47,911 nucleotides of DNA, taken from NCBI GenBank assembly GCA_022842065.1, contig JALHQH010000072.1, positions 1-47,911 of the forward strand, given 5' to 3'. Made by a program: the position numbers and the translations under genes. A model generated the notes under the pieces. It was not told the DNA's origin. It saw nothing but the letters and a program-made list of their open reading frames with translations, and did not search any database. This stretch comes from Caldilineaceae bacterium (GTDB lineage Bacteria > Chloroflexota > Anaerolineae > Caldilineales > Caldilineaceae). Positions 42,156 to 47,911 of this stretch are shown in pieces (the first letter of the stretch is position 1; each line of letters starts with the position of its first letter).

Positions 42156-42830
42156 TTAGGGGTGATCCGTATTCAATTCTCCCATCTGCCCCGTAACGCG
42201 GTAGATCACGCGCTCGGCGATATTCGTCGCCAGGTCGCCAAAGCGTTCCAACTCGCGCGCGACCCGCACCATCTCATAACTATCTTCCACTTTGTCCGGA
42301 TTGTCGTCGGCGGCCATCTGTTTGATCAACTGCTTGAAGATGCGCCCAAAGAGTTCGTCTACCGTATCATCGCGGGCAACGACAGCGCGGGCCAAACTGG
42401 TGCTATCATTCGCATAGGCCAACATACTTTGGCGTAACATCTCTAAAACAAGATCACCCATCTGGGTTAATTCAGGAGGCAGGGGGGCCGGTTCGCGATC
42501 ATGTAAGTGCAGAATCACCTTGGCAATGCCTTTGGCCTGATCACCCATGCGCTCCAGATCGATGATCATATTCATCACCGTTACCACCGAGCGCAGATCA
42601 CGCGCCGCCGGCTGTTGGGTAACGATGATCGTGAAACATTTCTCTTCGGTGGCAAAACGGATCCGGTTTACTTCATCATCAGCCGTATATACTTGTTTTG
42701 CCAACACCGGATCCAACTGTTGCAACGCACGCAGCGCCAACAGCAGTTCATCCTCCACCAATTTCCCCATGTGGAGAATATCTCCACGCAATTCACCTAA
42801 TTGCTGTTCAAAGCGCTCTCGCATCATCAT
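42156..42830 (-). CDS. phoU: Phosphate signalling protein PhoU
   Basis: This 224-residue all-helical protein has the two PhoU three-helix repeats, with metal-binding-type segments DLERMGDQAKGIA (first) and ELERFGDLATNIAE (second) of the E-R-x-x-D pattern. PhoU damps Pst transport and Pho signalling. It is the last gene of the pst cluster on the minus strand, 90 bases after pstB1, separated by a hairpin repeat. Three ATGs in a row open the frame; AAAGGA is best placed for the first. Confidence 0.95.
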   Translation of the reverse strand: MMMRERFEQQLGELRGDILHMGKLVEDELLLALRALQQLDPVLAKQVYTADDEVNRIRFATEEKCFTIIVTQQPAARDLRSVVTVMNMIIDLERMGDQAKGIAKVILHLHDREPAPLPPELTQMGDLVLEMLRQSMLAYANDSTSLARAVVARDDTVDELFGRIFKQLIKQMAADDNPDKVEDSYEMVRVARELERFGDLATNIAERVIYRVTGQMGELNTDHP

Positions 42831-42850
42831 AAGCAGGTTCCTTTGTGGTT

Positions 42851-42915
42851 AGTGGTCGTGTGGTCATTTTATCGACTACGCAACTACGCGACTAATTGAC
42901 CACACGACTAATCAA
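42851..42915. repeat. Hairpin repeat in the phoU-pstB1 gap
   Basis: GTCGTGTGGTCA (42855-42866) pairs with TGACCACACGAC (42897-42908), and the interior contains GACTACGC-type short units. It sits between two genes of one operon. Confidence 0.75.
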
Positions 42916-42920
42916 CTTTA

Positions 42921-43676
42921 TTACCCCCGCCGCCCTGTAATATACGCTTCGGTCAATTCTTCCTGCGGGGCGGTGAAAATGCGCTGGGTGCGGTTAAATT
43001 CAACCAGTTTGCCCAGCCAGAAAAAGCCGGTGTAATCGGATGCGCGTGCGGCCTGTTGCATGTTGTGGGTGACGAGGACCAGGGTATACTCCTCAGCCAG
43101 CGCGCGCATGAGATCCTCCACGGTGACCGTCGCCACTGGATCAAGCGCCGAGCAGGGCTCATCCAGCAGAATCACCTCCGGCTTGACGGCAATGGTACGG
43201 GCGATGCACAGACGCTGTTGTTGGCCGGGATTCAGATCAAGCGCACTGTCGCGTAAGCGGTGTTTGATCTCATGCCAGAGCCCGGCCCGCTGCAAACTTT
43301 CCTGTACGATCTGGTCAAGTGCACGCCCTTTCGCCATCTCCAAAACGCGTGGCCCAAAGGCGACGTTATCATAGACGCTCTGGGGGAAGGGATTAGGCCG
43401 TTGAAAGACCATGCCAATCCGTTGGCGCAATTCTACCACATCCACATCGGAATCGTAGATATTCTTACCCTCTAACAACGCTTCCCCTTCCACCCGGGTT
43501 TGGCCAATCGTATCATTCATCCGGTTGAGCGAGCGCAAAAAGGTTGACTTGCCACAGCCGGAGGGGCCAATTAGTGCCGTGATCTTGTTGGCATAGATCG
43601 GAATATTCAGATCCTTGAGCGCCTGAAACGCGCCATAGAAGAAGCTGAAATTCTTGACCTCCATCTTGCTCTGCAT
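42921..43676 (-). CDS. pstB: Phosphate ABC transporter ATPase PstB1, non-canonical signature
   Basis: This 251-residue ATPase has the PstB pattern: Walker [10 protein letters not shown] (37-45), Q-loop VFQRPNPFP, Walker [14 protein letters not shown] (D172, catalytic E173) and H-loop [15 protein letters not shown]. The ABC signature is LNPGQ (148-152), with Asn-Pro replacing Ser-Gly of LSGGQ, a change expected to hurt ATP engagement of the opposite subunit. The neighbouring PstB2 has the reverse defects, so I infer that the two form a heterodimer on PstC/PstA. AAAGGAG six bases upstream supports the start. It follows pstB2 in the operon, separated by a hairpin repeat. Confidence 0.92.
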   Translation of the reverse strand: MQSKMEVKNFSFFYGAFQALKDLNIPIYANKITALIGPSGCGKSTFLRSLNRMNDTIGQTRVEGEALLEGKNIYDSDVDVVELRQRIGMVFQRPNPFPQSVYDNVAFGPRVLEMAKGRALDQIVQESLQRAGLWHEIKHRLRDSALDLNPGQQQRLCIARTIAVKPEVILLDEPCSALDPVATVTVEDLMRALAEEYTLVLVTHNMQQAARASDYTGFFWLGKLVEFNRTQRIFTAPQEELTEAYITGRRG

Positions 43677-43689
43677 GGCGCTCCTTTGC

Positions 43690-43803
43690 GTGATGCGTGA
43701 AACGTAATTCGTGAAACGTGAAACGTGAAACGTGAAACGTGAAACGTGATGCGTGAATGGTTGCAGATGCGGATTTACGTTTTACGTTTCACGTTTCACG
43801 CTT
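43690..43803. repeat. Hairpin repeat of GTGAAAC units in the pstB1-pstB2 gap
   Basis: At least four GTGAAAC units (about 43710-43745) face TTACGTTTTACGTTTCACGTTTCACG at about 43776-43802, split here into GTTTCAC-type units. It lies inside the pst operon. Confidence 0.85.
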
Positions 43804-43806
43804 TAC

Positions 43807-44565
43807 TTACCCAAACCGACCGGTAATATAATCTTCCGTGCGTTGCTCTTTGGGGTTCATAAAGAGGCGTTCGCCGGTGTCGAGTTCGATCAGGTGGCCA
43901 TCGAGCAGGAAGGCGGCGCGATCGGCGACGCGGGCGGCCTGTTGTACGCTGTGCGGTACCATGATGATTGTGTAGCGTTCTTTCAGCTCATAGAGTGACT
44001 CTTCCACGGTGGCTGTAGAGAGCGGATCGAGACCGGAAGTGGGGTTGTCGAGCAGGATCACCTGCGGTTCCAGGGCCAGGCTGCGGGCTATACACAGGCG
44101 CTGTTTTTGACCGCCGGAAAGGGCAAAGGCGCTGCTGTGCAGGCGATCTTGTACTTCGTCCCACAGCGCAGCCTGTTGCAGCGACTTGACGACGCGGCGC
44201 TCCAATTCATCCTTATCGCGGATGCCGGCCATCTTGAGCCCATAGACCAAGTTTTCGTAGATCGAGCCGGGTAAGGGGGTGGGAATCGCAAAGACCATGC
44301 TGATCGCCCGCCTTAACTGGCTCACATTGGTGCCGCGCTGAAAAATATCGGCATCATTGAACCGTACATCCCCTTGCCGCCGCGCCCCTTCATCAAGATC
44401 CGAAAGGCGATTGAGCAGGCGCAACAGCGTTGACTTGCCGGCACGCGAAGGACCAAAGAGCACAAAAATCTCGTTGCGATTAATCTCCAACGAAATATCG
44501 CTGAGCGCCTCGGTGCCATCGGCATAGGTGTAATAAACATTTTCCAGCGCCAGAATTGGTGCCAT
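43807..44565 (-). CDS. pstB: PstB2: degenerate phosphate transporter ATPase (no catalytic Glu)
   Basis: This 252-residue PstB paralogue has Walker A GPSRAGKST (38-46, Arg41 replacing the usual Gly), a canonical signature LSGGQ (149-153) and an intact H-loop MVPHSVQQAARVAD. However, Walker B is LLDNP: D173 is followed by N174 in place of the catalytic Glu. The Q-loop reads VFAIPTP, with A93 where Gln should be. Such a subunit should bind but not hydrolyse ATP at its own site, while its LSGGQ can serve a partner. Its likely partner is PstB1 with the LNPGQ signature. I take ATG 44565, preceded by AAGGGA; upstream in-frame ATGs overlap the pstA stop. Confidence 0.88.
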   Translation of the reverse strand: MAPILALENVYYTYADGTEALSDISLEINRNEIFVLFGPSRAGKSTLLRLLNRLSDLDEGARRQGDVRFNDADIFQRGTNVSQLRRAISMVFAIPTPLPGSIYENLVYGLKMAGIRDKDELERRVVKSLQQAALWDEVQDRLHSSAFALSGGQKQRLCIARSLALEPQVILLDNPTSGLDPLSTATVEESLYELKERYTIIMVPHSVQQAARVADRAAFLLDGHLIELDTGERLFMNPKEQRTEDYITGRFG

Positions 44566-44575
44566 TACCATTCCC

Positions 44576-45421
44576 TTACCATTCACGGCGGCGCCGCATG
44601 TTGGTGCGCACCAGCGTCGCCACCAGGGTTAATGAAAGGACGATCAACAGCAGCACCAGCGCCGTGCCATATTGAATCGCCAGCGGCATGCCCGGCACTT
44701 GCGTCGCGATCACATAGAGATGATAGGGCAACGCCATACTCTGGTCAAAGATCGAGCGGGGCAGATCCGGCAAGTAGAAGGCGGCGACCGTGAAGAGAAT
44801 CGGCGCGGTCTCACCAGCCGCCCGTCCCAAACCCAGAATAATCCCCGTAATAATGCCGGGCAAGGCGTGGGGCAAGACTTGGTAACGAATCGTCTGCCAG
44901 CGCGTGGCACCCAGGCTGAGGCTCACCGTACGGAATTGTTGCGGCACCGCGTTAATCGCTTCCTCCGCCGTACTGATCACCACCGGTAGCGTCAGAATCC
45001 CCAGCGTCAGCGAGCCGGCGATGAGCGAAGTACCAAAGCCAGCAAAGAGCACAAATGCGCCCAGGCCAAACAGTCCATAAACAATCGAGGGAATCCCCGC
45101 CAGGTTAACAATCGCCAACCGCACCCAGCGCGACAGGCGGTTTTCGCCGGCATATTCAGCCAGATAGATCGCTGCCGCAATCGCCAGCGGAAAAGCCGCA
45201 ATCGCCGTGCCAAAGGTGAGCAGCACTGTCCCCACCAGTGCCGGCATAATCCCCCCCTCCCGCATCCCATTGCGCGGCACCGCGGTGAGAAACTCCCACG
45301 AGAGCGTGCCAATGCCCTGATAAATGACAAAGCCAATCACAAAGACGATCGGCAAAACCACCAACCCCGCGACCAGTGAAATCAATAAAATCGCCAGGCG
45401 GTTTACCTGTTGACGCTTCAC
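44576..45421 (-). CDS. pstA: Phosphate ABC transporter permease PstA
   Basis: This 281-residue permease has six predicted helices, the long periplasmic loop after helix 1, and the EAA-like cytoplasmic segment LSLGATRWQTIRYQVLPHALPG that docks the ATPase. The start is GTG with AAGGGA seven bases before. It is followed by pstB2 with overlapping or abutting codons, so the two are translationally coupled, and it is preceded by pstC. It forms the membrane channel with PstC. Confidence 0.94.
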   Translation of the reverse strand: MKRQQVNRLAILLISLVAGLVVLPIVFVIGFVIYQGIGTLSWEFLTAVPRNGMREGGIMPALVGTVLLTFGTAIAAFPLAIAAAIYLAEYAGENRLSRWVRLAIVNLAGIPSIVYGLFGLGAFVLFAGFGTSLIAGSLTLGILTLPVVISTAEEAINAVPQQFRTVSLSLGATRWQTIRYQVLPHALPGIITGIILGLGRAAGETAPILFTVAAFYLPDLPRSIFDQSMALPYHLYVIATQVPGMPLAIQYGTALVLLLIVLSLTLVATLVRTNMRRRREW

Positions 45422-45440
45422 AACCGTTCCCTTCTATTAA

Positions 45441-45537
45441 GTGACAAGATGACAGGAAGGACAAGATGACAAGATGCGTGTGGGGCGTGAATCCCATTGT
45501 CATCCAGTCATCTTGTCATCTTGTCCTTCCTGTCAAA
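45441..45537. repeat. Perfect 26 bp hairpin in the pstA-pstC gap
   Basis: Bases 45451-45476 pair perfectly with 45509-45534. The arms consist of ACAAGATG/GACAAG-type units. The right arm overlaps the TGA stop codon of pstC (45533-45535). Confidence 0.9.
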
Positions 45538-46477
45538 GCTGCCCGCCCCGCCGCCGCCCCGACCGTGCCCCTACCAGCTTGGCGGCCAGGGTATTGATCC
45601 CAAAGGTGATCAGAAAGAGTAGGATGCCGATACCAAAGAGCACATGATAATGGAGACTGCCATTCGCCACTTCGCCCATTTCGGCGGCGATGGTGGCGGT
45701 CATGGTGCGGACGGGCTGGAAAAAGAGGCCACTGCCCAAGCTGGGAATATTCGCCGCGTTGCCGGTCACCATCATCACCGCCATCGTCTCACCGATGGCG
45801 CGGGCAATGCCGAGCATCAGGGCGATGACTAGCCCAGAGCGCGCCGCCGGCAAGACCACGCGCCAGATCGTCTGCCATTGGGTCGCGCCAATCGCCAGCG
45901 CACCGTCGCGATATTCTTTGGGCACAGCGTAAAGTGCATCCTCGCCGATGCTGATGATGGTGGGCAGGGCCATATAGGCGAGAATCAGCGAACCGGTAAA
46001 GGCGGTGAGCCCCGTCGGCGCGCCCAGTTGTTGGACCAGTGGGGCCAACGCGACCCAGCCCAGAAAGCCCAGCACAATCGAGGGGATCCCCGCCAACATC
46101 TCGATCAGCGGTTTAAGGATTTCGCGCTGCCAGGGCGGCGCGATTTCCCCCAGGTAAATCGCCGTGATCATGCCCAGCGGCACAGCGATCACCACGGCAC
46201 CCAGCGTCACCAATAACGAGCCGACCAGCAGCGAGGTCAACCCGAAGAGCGCCTCAATCGGGTACCAGCGCACGCCAAAGAGCTGGCGCAGGGGAATATC
46301 GAGAAAGGTGGGGATCCCTTCGCGCAGCAAAAAGAAAAAGATCAGCGCAATGATCACCACCGTCGACAGCCCCGCCAGCCGGATCCCCCACTCGATGATC
46401 CACTCGCCCAGCCGGAACTCGCCCCGCCGTGTAGTCATTGCCGGCGGCGCACCACTCGTCTCATCAACACTCGTCAT
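45533..46477 (-). CDS. pstC: Phosphate ABC transporter permease PstC
   Basis: This 314-residue permease has a hydrophilic start, six helices (first at about 36-52) and the ATPase-docking loop ALAIGATQWQTIWRVVLPAARSG, plus the ARAIGETMAVMMVTGN segment characteristic of PstC. With PstA it forms the membrane channel. It lies between pstS and pstA on the same strand. The ribosome site is weak, which is consistent with coupling to a transcript that starts before pstS. Confidence 0.95.
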   Translation of the reverse strand: MTSVDETSGAPPAMTTRRGEFRLGEWIIEWGIRLAGLSTVVIIALIFFFLLREGIPTFLDIPLRQLFGVRWYPIEALFGLTSLLVGSLLVTLGAVVIAVPLGMITAIYLGEIAPPWQREILKPLIEMLAGIPSIVLGFLGWVALAPLVQQLGAPTGLTAFTGSLILAYMALPTIISIGEDALYAVPKEYRDGALAIGATQWQTIWRVVLPAARSGLVIALMLGIARAIGETMAVMMVTGNAANIPSLGSGLFFQPVRTMTATIAAEMGEVANGSLHYHVLFGIGILLFLITFGINTLAAKLVGARSGRRRGGQL

Positions 46478-46496
46478 AACTCACTCGGTTCTTTAA

Positions 46497-46600
46497 AGGT
46501 GGCAAGGTTGCAGCGTTGCAAAGTGGCAGAGTCGCAACGTAACCGCCAAGACGGGCTAGTGACCAACCTTGCAACGCTGCAACCTTGCCACTCTGCAACT
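46497..46600. repeat. Perfect 23 bp hairpin in the pstC-pstS gap
   Basis: Bases 46499-46521 (GTGGCAAGG ... GTTGCAA) pair perfectly with 46569-46591. The arms are made of TTGCA/GTTGCA units. As a stem just after pstS it may protect the pstS mRNA and raise binding-protein output over the other subunits, a known pattern for binding-protein operons. Confidence 0.9.
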
Positions 46601-47474
46601 ATTTTGGCAACGGCACAAAGCCCAGGTTGGCGACAATCGTCTGCCCTTCGTCACTCAGGATCCACTCCAGATAATCACGGATGGCGTCTTGCGGTTCGCC
46701 GGCGGTGTACATATAAAGCCCACGGGAAATCGGGTAGCTACCATCCGCCCCCGCGGCGACAGAGGGTAGGACATAGGGCGAGTCGCCATCCCTCGCCACG
46801 GCGATCAACTTTTCGTGGGCGGCGTCGACATAACCAAAGCCATCGTAGCCAATCGCGTTGGGGTTACGCCGCACTTCGCTGGTAATGCCGACCGACGAGG
46901 GCATAAGCAAGGTCTGCGGAGCAAAGATGTCCGTATTGTCGCCATCGCCCAGGCGCACCACCTCTTCGAGAAAGTAGACATGGGTACCCGAATTGCTCTC
47001 GCGCGAGAGCAGCACAATCGGCGCATCGTTGCCCCCCACCTCGCGCCAATTTGTAATGCGCCCCGTGTAAATATCGGCAAGCTGCGCCATCGTCAACTGG
47101 CTGACCGGGTTATGGGGGTGGACAACAATCGCCAGCGCGTCGATGGCCACAGTAAACTCGACCGGCTCAATGCCATTGGCCTGGGCCTGGGCCATCTCAT
47201 CGTCCTTCAGCTGGCGCGAGGCGTTGGCGATATCGACCGTGCCGTTGATCAGCGCCGCGATCCCCGTGCCCGAGCCGCCGCCCGTCACCGCTATCGCCAC
47301 CTCTGGGTACAACTGGCGATAGCGCTCCGCCCACGCCAGCGCCAGGTTGACCAGCGTATCCGACCCCTTGTTTTGGATCGCCCGGTCGGTGCCGGCGGGG
47401 GCAGCCCCTGCGCCCGCCGCGCGCCCACAGCCGGCCAGGGCCAGGATGATTAGGATACCAAAGAAGATCCGCAT
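46599..47474 (-). CDS. pstS: Phosphate-binding lipoprotein PstS
   Basis: This 291-residue protein has a lipoprotein signal with lipobox LALAGC (C16), then the phosphate-binding fold. Ligand segments include NKGSDTLVNLA near residue 36, GGGSGTGIAALINGTVDIANASR and SRESNSGTHVYFLEE, which supply the Ser/Arg/Asp contacts to phosphate. It delivers phosphate to PstC/PstA at the outside of the membrane. It is the first gene of the operon; AGAGG six bases upstream supports the start. A pair of TTAACA-type boxes upstream suggests PhoP/PhoB-type control. Confidence 0.94.
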   Translation of the reverse strand: MRIFFGILIILALAGCGRAAGAGAAPAGTDRAIQNKGSDTLVNLALAWAERYRQLYPEVAIAVTGGGSGTGIAALINGTVDIANASRQLKDDEMAQAQANGIEPVEFTVAIDALAIVVHPHNPVSQLTMAQLADIYTGRITNWREVGGNDAPIVLLSRESNSGTHVYFLEEVVRLGDGDNTDIFAPQTLLMPSSVGITSEVRRNPNAIGYDGFGYVDAAHEKLIAVARDGDSPYVLPSVAAGADGSYPISRGLYMYTAGEPQDAIRDYLEWILSDEGQTIVANLGFVPLPK

Positions 47475-47661
47475 GATTGCCTCTTGGCGAATTCATCTAG
47501 CGTAGGCTGAGCTTGCCGAAGCCGCAGCGCTACGACTGCACGCCCATTGGGTACTCGCTTACCTACGCTTAAGACCAAAAATATAGCCTGCGCAGGCAGG
47601 CTTCGTTGTGTGGCGTGGGGTTTGAATCACGGCACCGATATAGTGTACTGCAAAGGGAAAA

Positions 47662-47679
47662 TATTAACAACGTGTTAAC
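47662..47679 (-). promoter_or_regulatory. Candidate Pho box upstream of pstS
   Basis: On the minus strand GTTAACA and GTTAATA repeat with an 11-base period, close to the TTAACA direct repeats bound by PhoP of Gram-positive bacteria. The site is about 190 bases before pstS; a TACACTATA-like -10 follows about 20 bases downstream. Two repeats only, so it is a candidate. The rest of 47475-47911 contains no supported gene. Confidence 0.5.
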
Positions 47680-47727
47680 GGGGCGTTTGATAGTATCTGC
47701 GCTGTGGTTGGGGATAGAGGGGACAAT

Positions 47728-47801
47728 GACTACAATAGATGCAGAAAACAACAGATGAAACGTGCGACCGACATCTGTTGTTTTCTGCATCTATTGTAGT
47801 C
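47728..47801. repeat. Perfect 30 bp inverted repeat
   Basis: Bases 47728-47757 pair perfectly with 47772-47801 around a 14-base loop. The arms contain AGATGCAGAAAACAACAG. It lies upstream of the pst operon. A frame crossing it on the minus strand is not credible. Confidence 0.92.
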
Positions 47802-47845
47802 TTACCACTGGCCTGTCCACCTAGGATGGCACAACGTTGAACAGT

Positions 47846-47911
47846 AGCGGAGGCTGAGCTTGTCGAAGCCAGAGCGGGGCCGCTCTGGCTTCGACAAGCT
47901 CAGCCTCCGCT
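47846..47911. repeat. Perfect 32 bp inverted repeat at the window edge
   Basis: Bases 47846-47877 pair with 47880-47911 around GG; the arm holds GAGGCTGAGCTTGTCGAAGC. A related half (GTAGGCTGAGCTTGCCGAAGC) occurs at about 47502-47522. The repeat ends exactly at the window's last base, so it may continue. Confidence 0.9.

Noticed and set aside
47569..47790. A 73-residue minus-strand frame
   Set aside because: It runs across the 30 bp inverted repeat and the Pho-type box, has no ribosome site and no recognisable protein pattern.

Overview
The window is a gene-dense bacterial chromosome segment, about 90 % coding, carrying single-copy metabolic, transport and regulatory genes. Several traits point to the phylum Chloroflexota, which is an inference from gene content with no rRNA present: a CarH-like B12/MerR regulator next to phytoene synthase, a DUF3417-type glucan phosphorylase, a small protein with the CPYL...CC...RCPYY cysteine pattern that I associate with this phylum, and long hairpin repeats in most intergenic gaps. 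No tRNA, rRNA, CRISPR array, prophage or plasmid function was seen.

Layout. 1-5000: ribosome hibernation factor, a PLP dehydratase with a small membrane protein, a Gfo/Idh/MocA oxidoreductase, and a CinA-like/nucleotidylyltransferase fusion. 5000-14800: an SH3 lipoprotein, a sugar-phosphate isomerase-like protein, a REC-LuxR response regulator, an MDR dehydrogenase, a small Cys-rich protein, a sulfatase plus SGNH hydrolase pair, and a secreted protein with three repeated domains. 14800-22500: L-lactate dehydrogenase; a decayed IscB element (OMEGA system) whose HEARO/omega RNA is still well formed; then a carotenoid/light cluster on the minus strand (CrtI-type oxidoreductase, SRPBCC protein, TIGR01777 epimerase, CarH-like regulator) with crtB divergent. 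22500-28000: a HisG-like protein of unknown role, an acyl-CoA dehydrogenase, a family III CoA-transferase and an MFS transporter. 28000-34300: a leader peptide followed by a heterodimeric ABC exporter pair and a third ABC exporter. 34500-42000: a class F-like sortase, two Tat-exported ferritin-like proteins, glucan phosphorylase, and a MarR-MFS pair. 42100-47500: a phosphate uptake operon pstS-pstC-pstA-pstB2-pstB1-phoU on the minus strand.

Three points stand out. First, the IscB relic at about 15810-16484 has lost nearly all of its nuclease but keeps a foldable omega RNA; its presumed guide lies in the end of the neighbouring oxidoreductase gene, and the element supplies that gene's stop codon. 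Second, the pst operon encodes two PstB ATPases with complementary defects (PstB1 has signature LNPGQ; PstB2 lacks the catalytic Glu and the Q-loop Gln), which predicts a heterodimeric phosphate importer with one dead ATP site. Third, the intergenic DNA is patterned: a ~150 bp structured element occurs twice with compensatory stem changes and an inverted apical loop, and many gaps hold hairpins whose arms are arrays of 7-8 nt units, often taking in the stop codon of the preceding gene.
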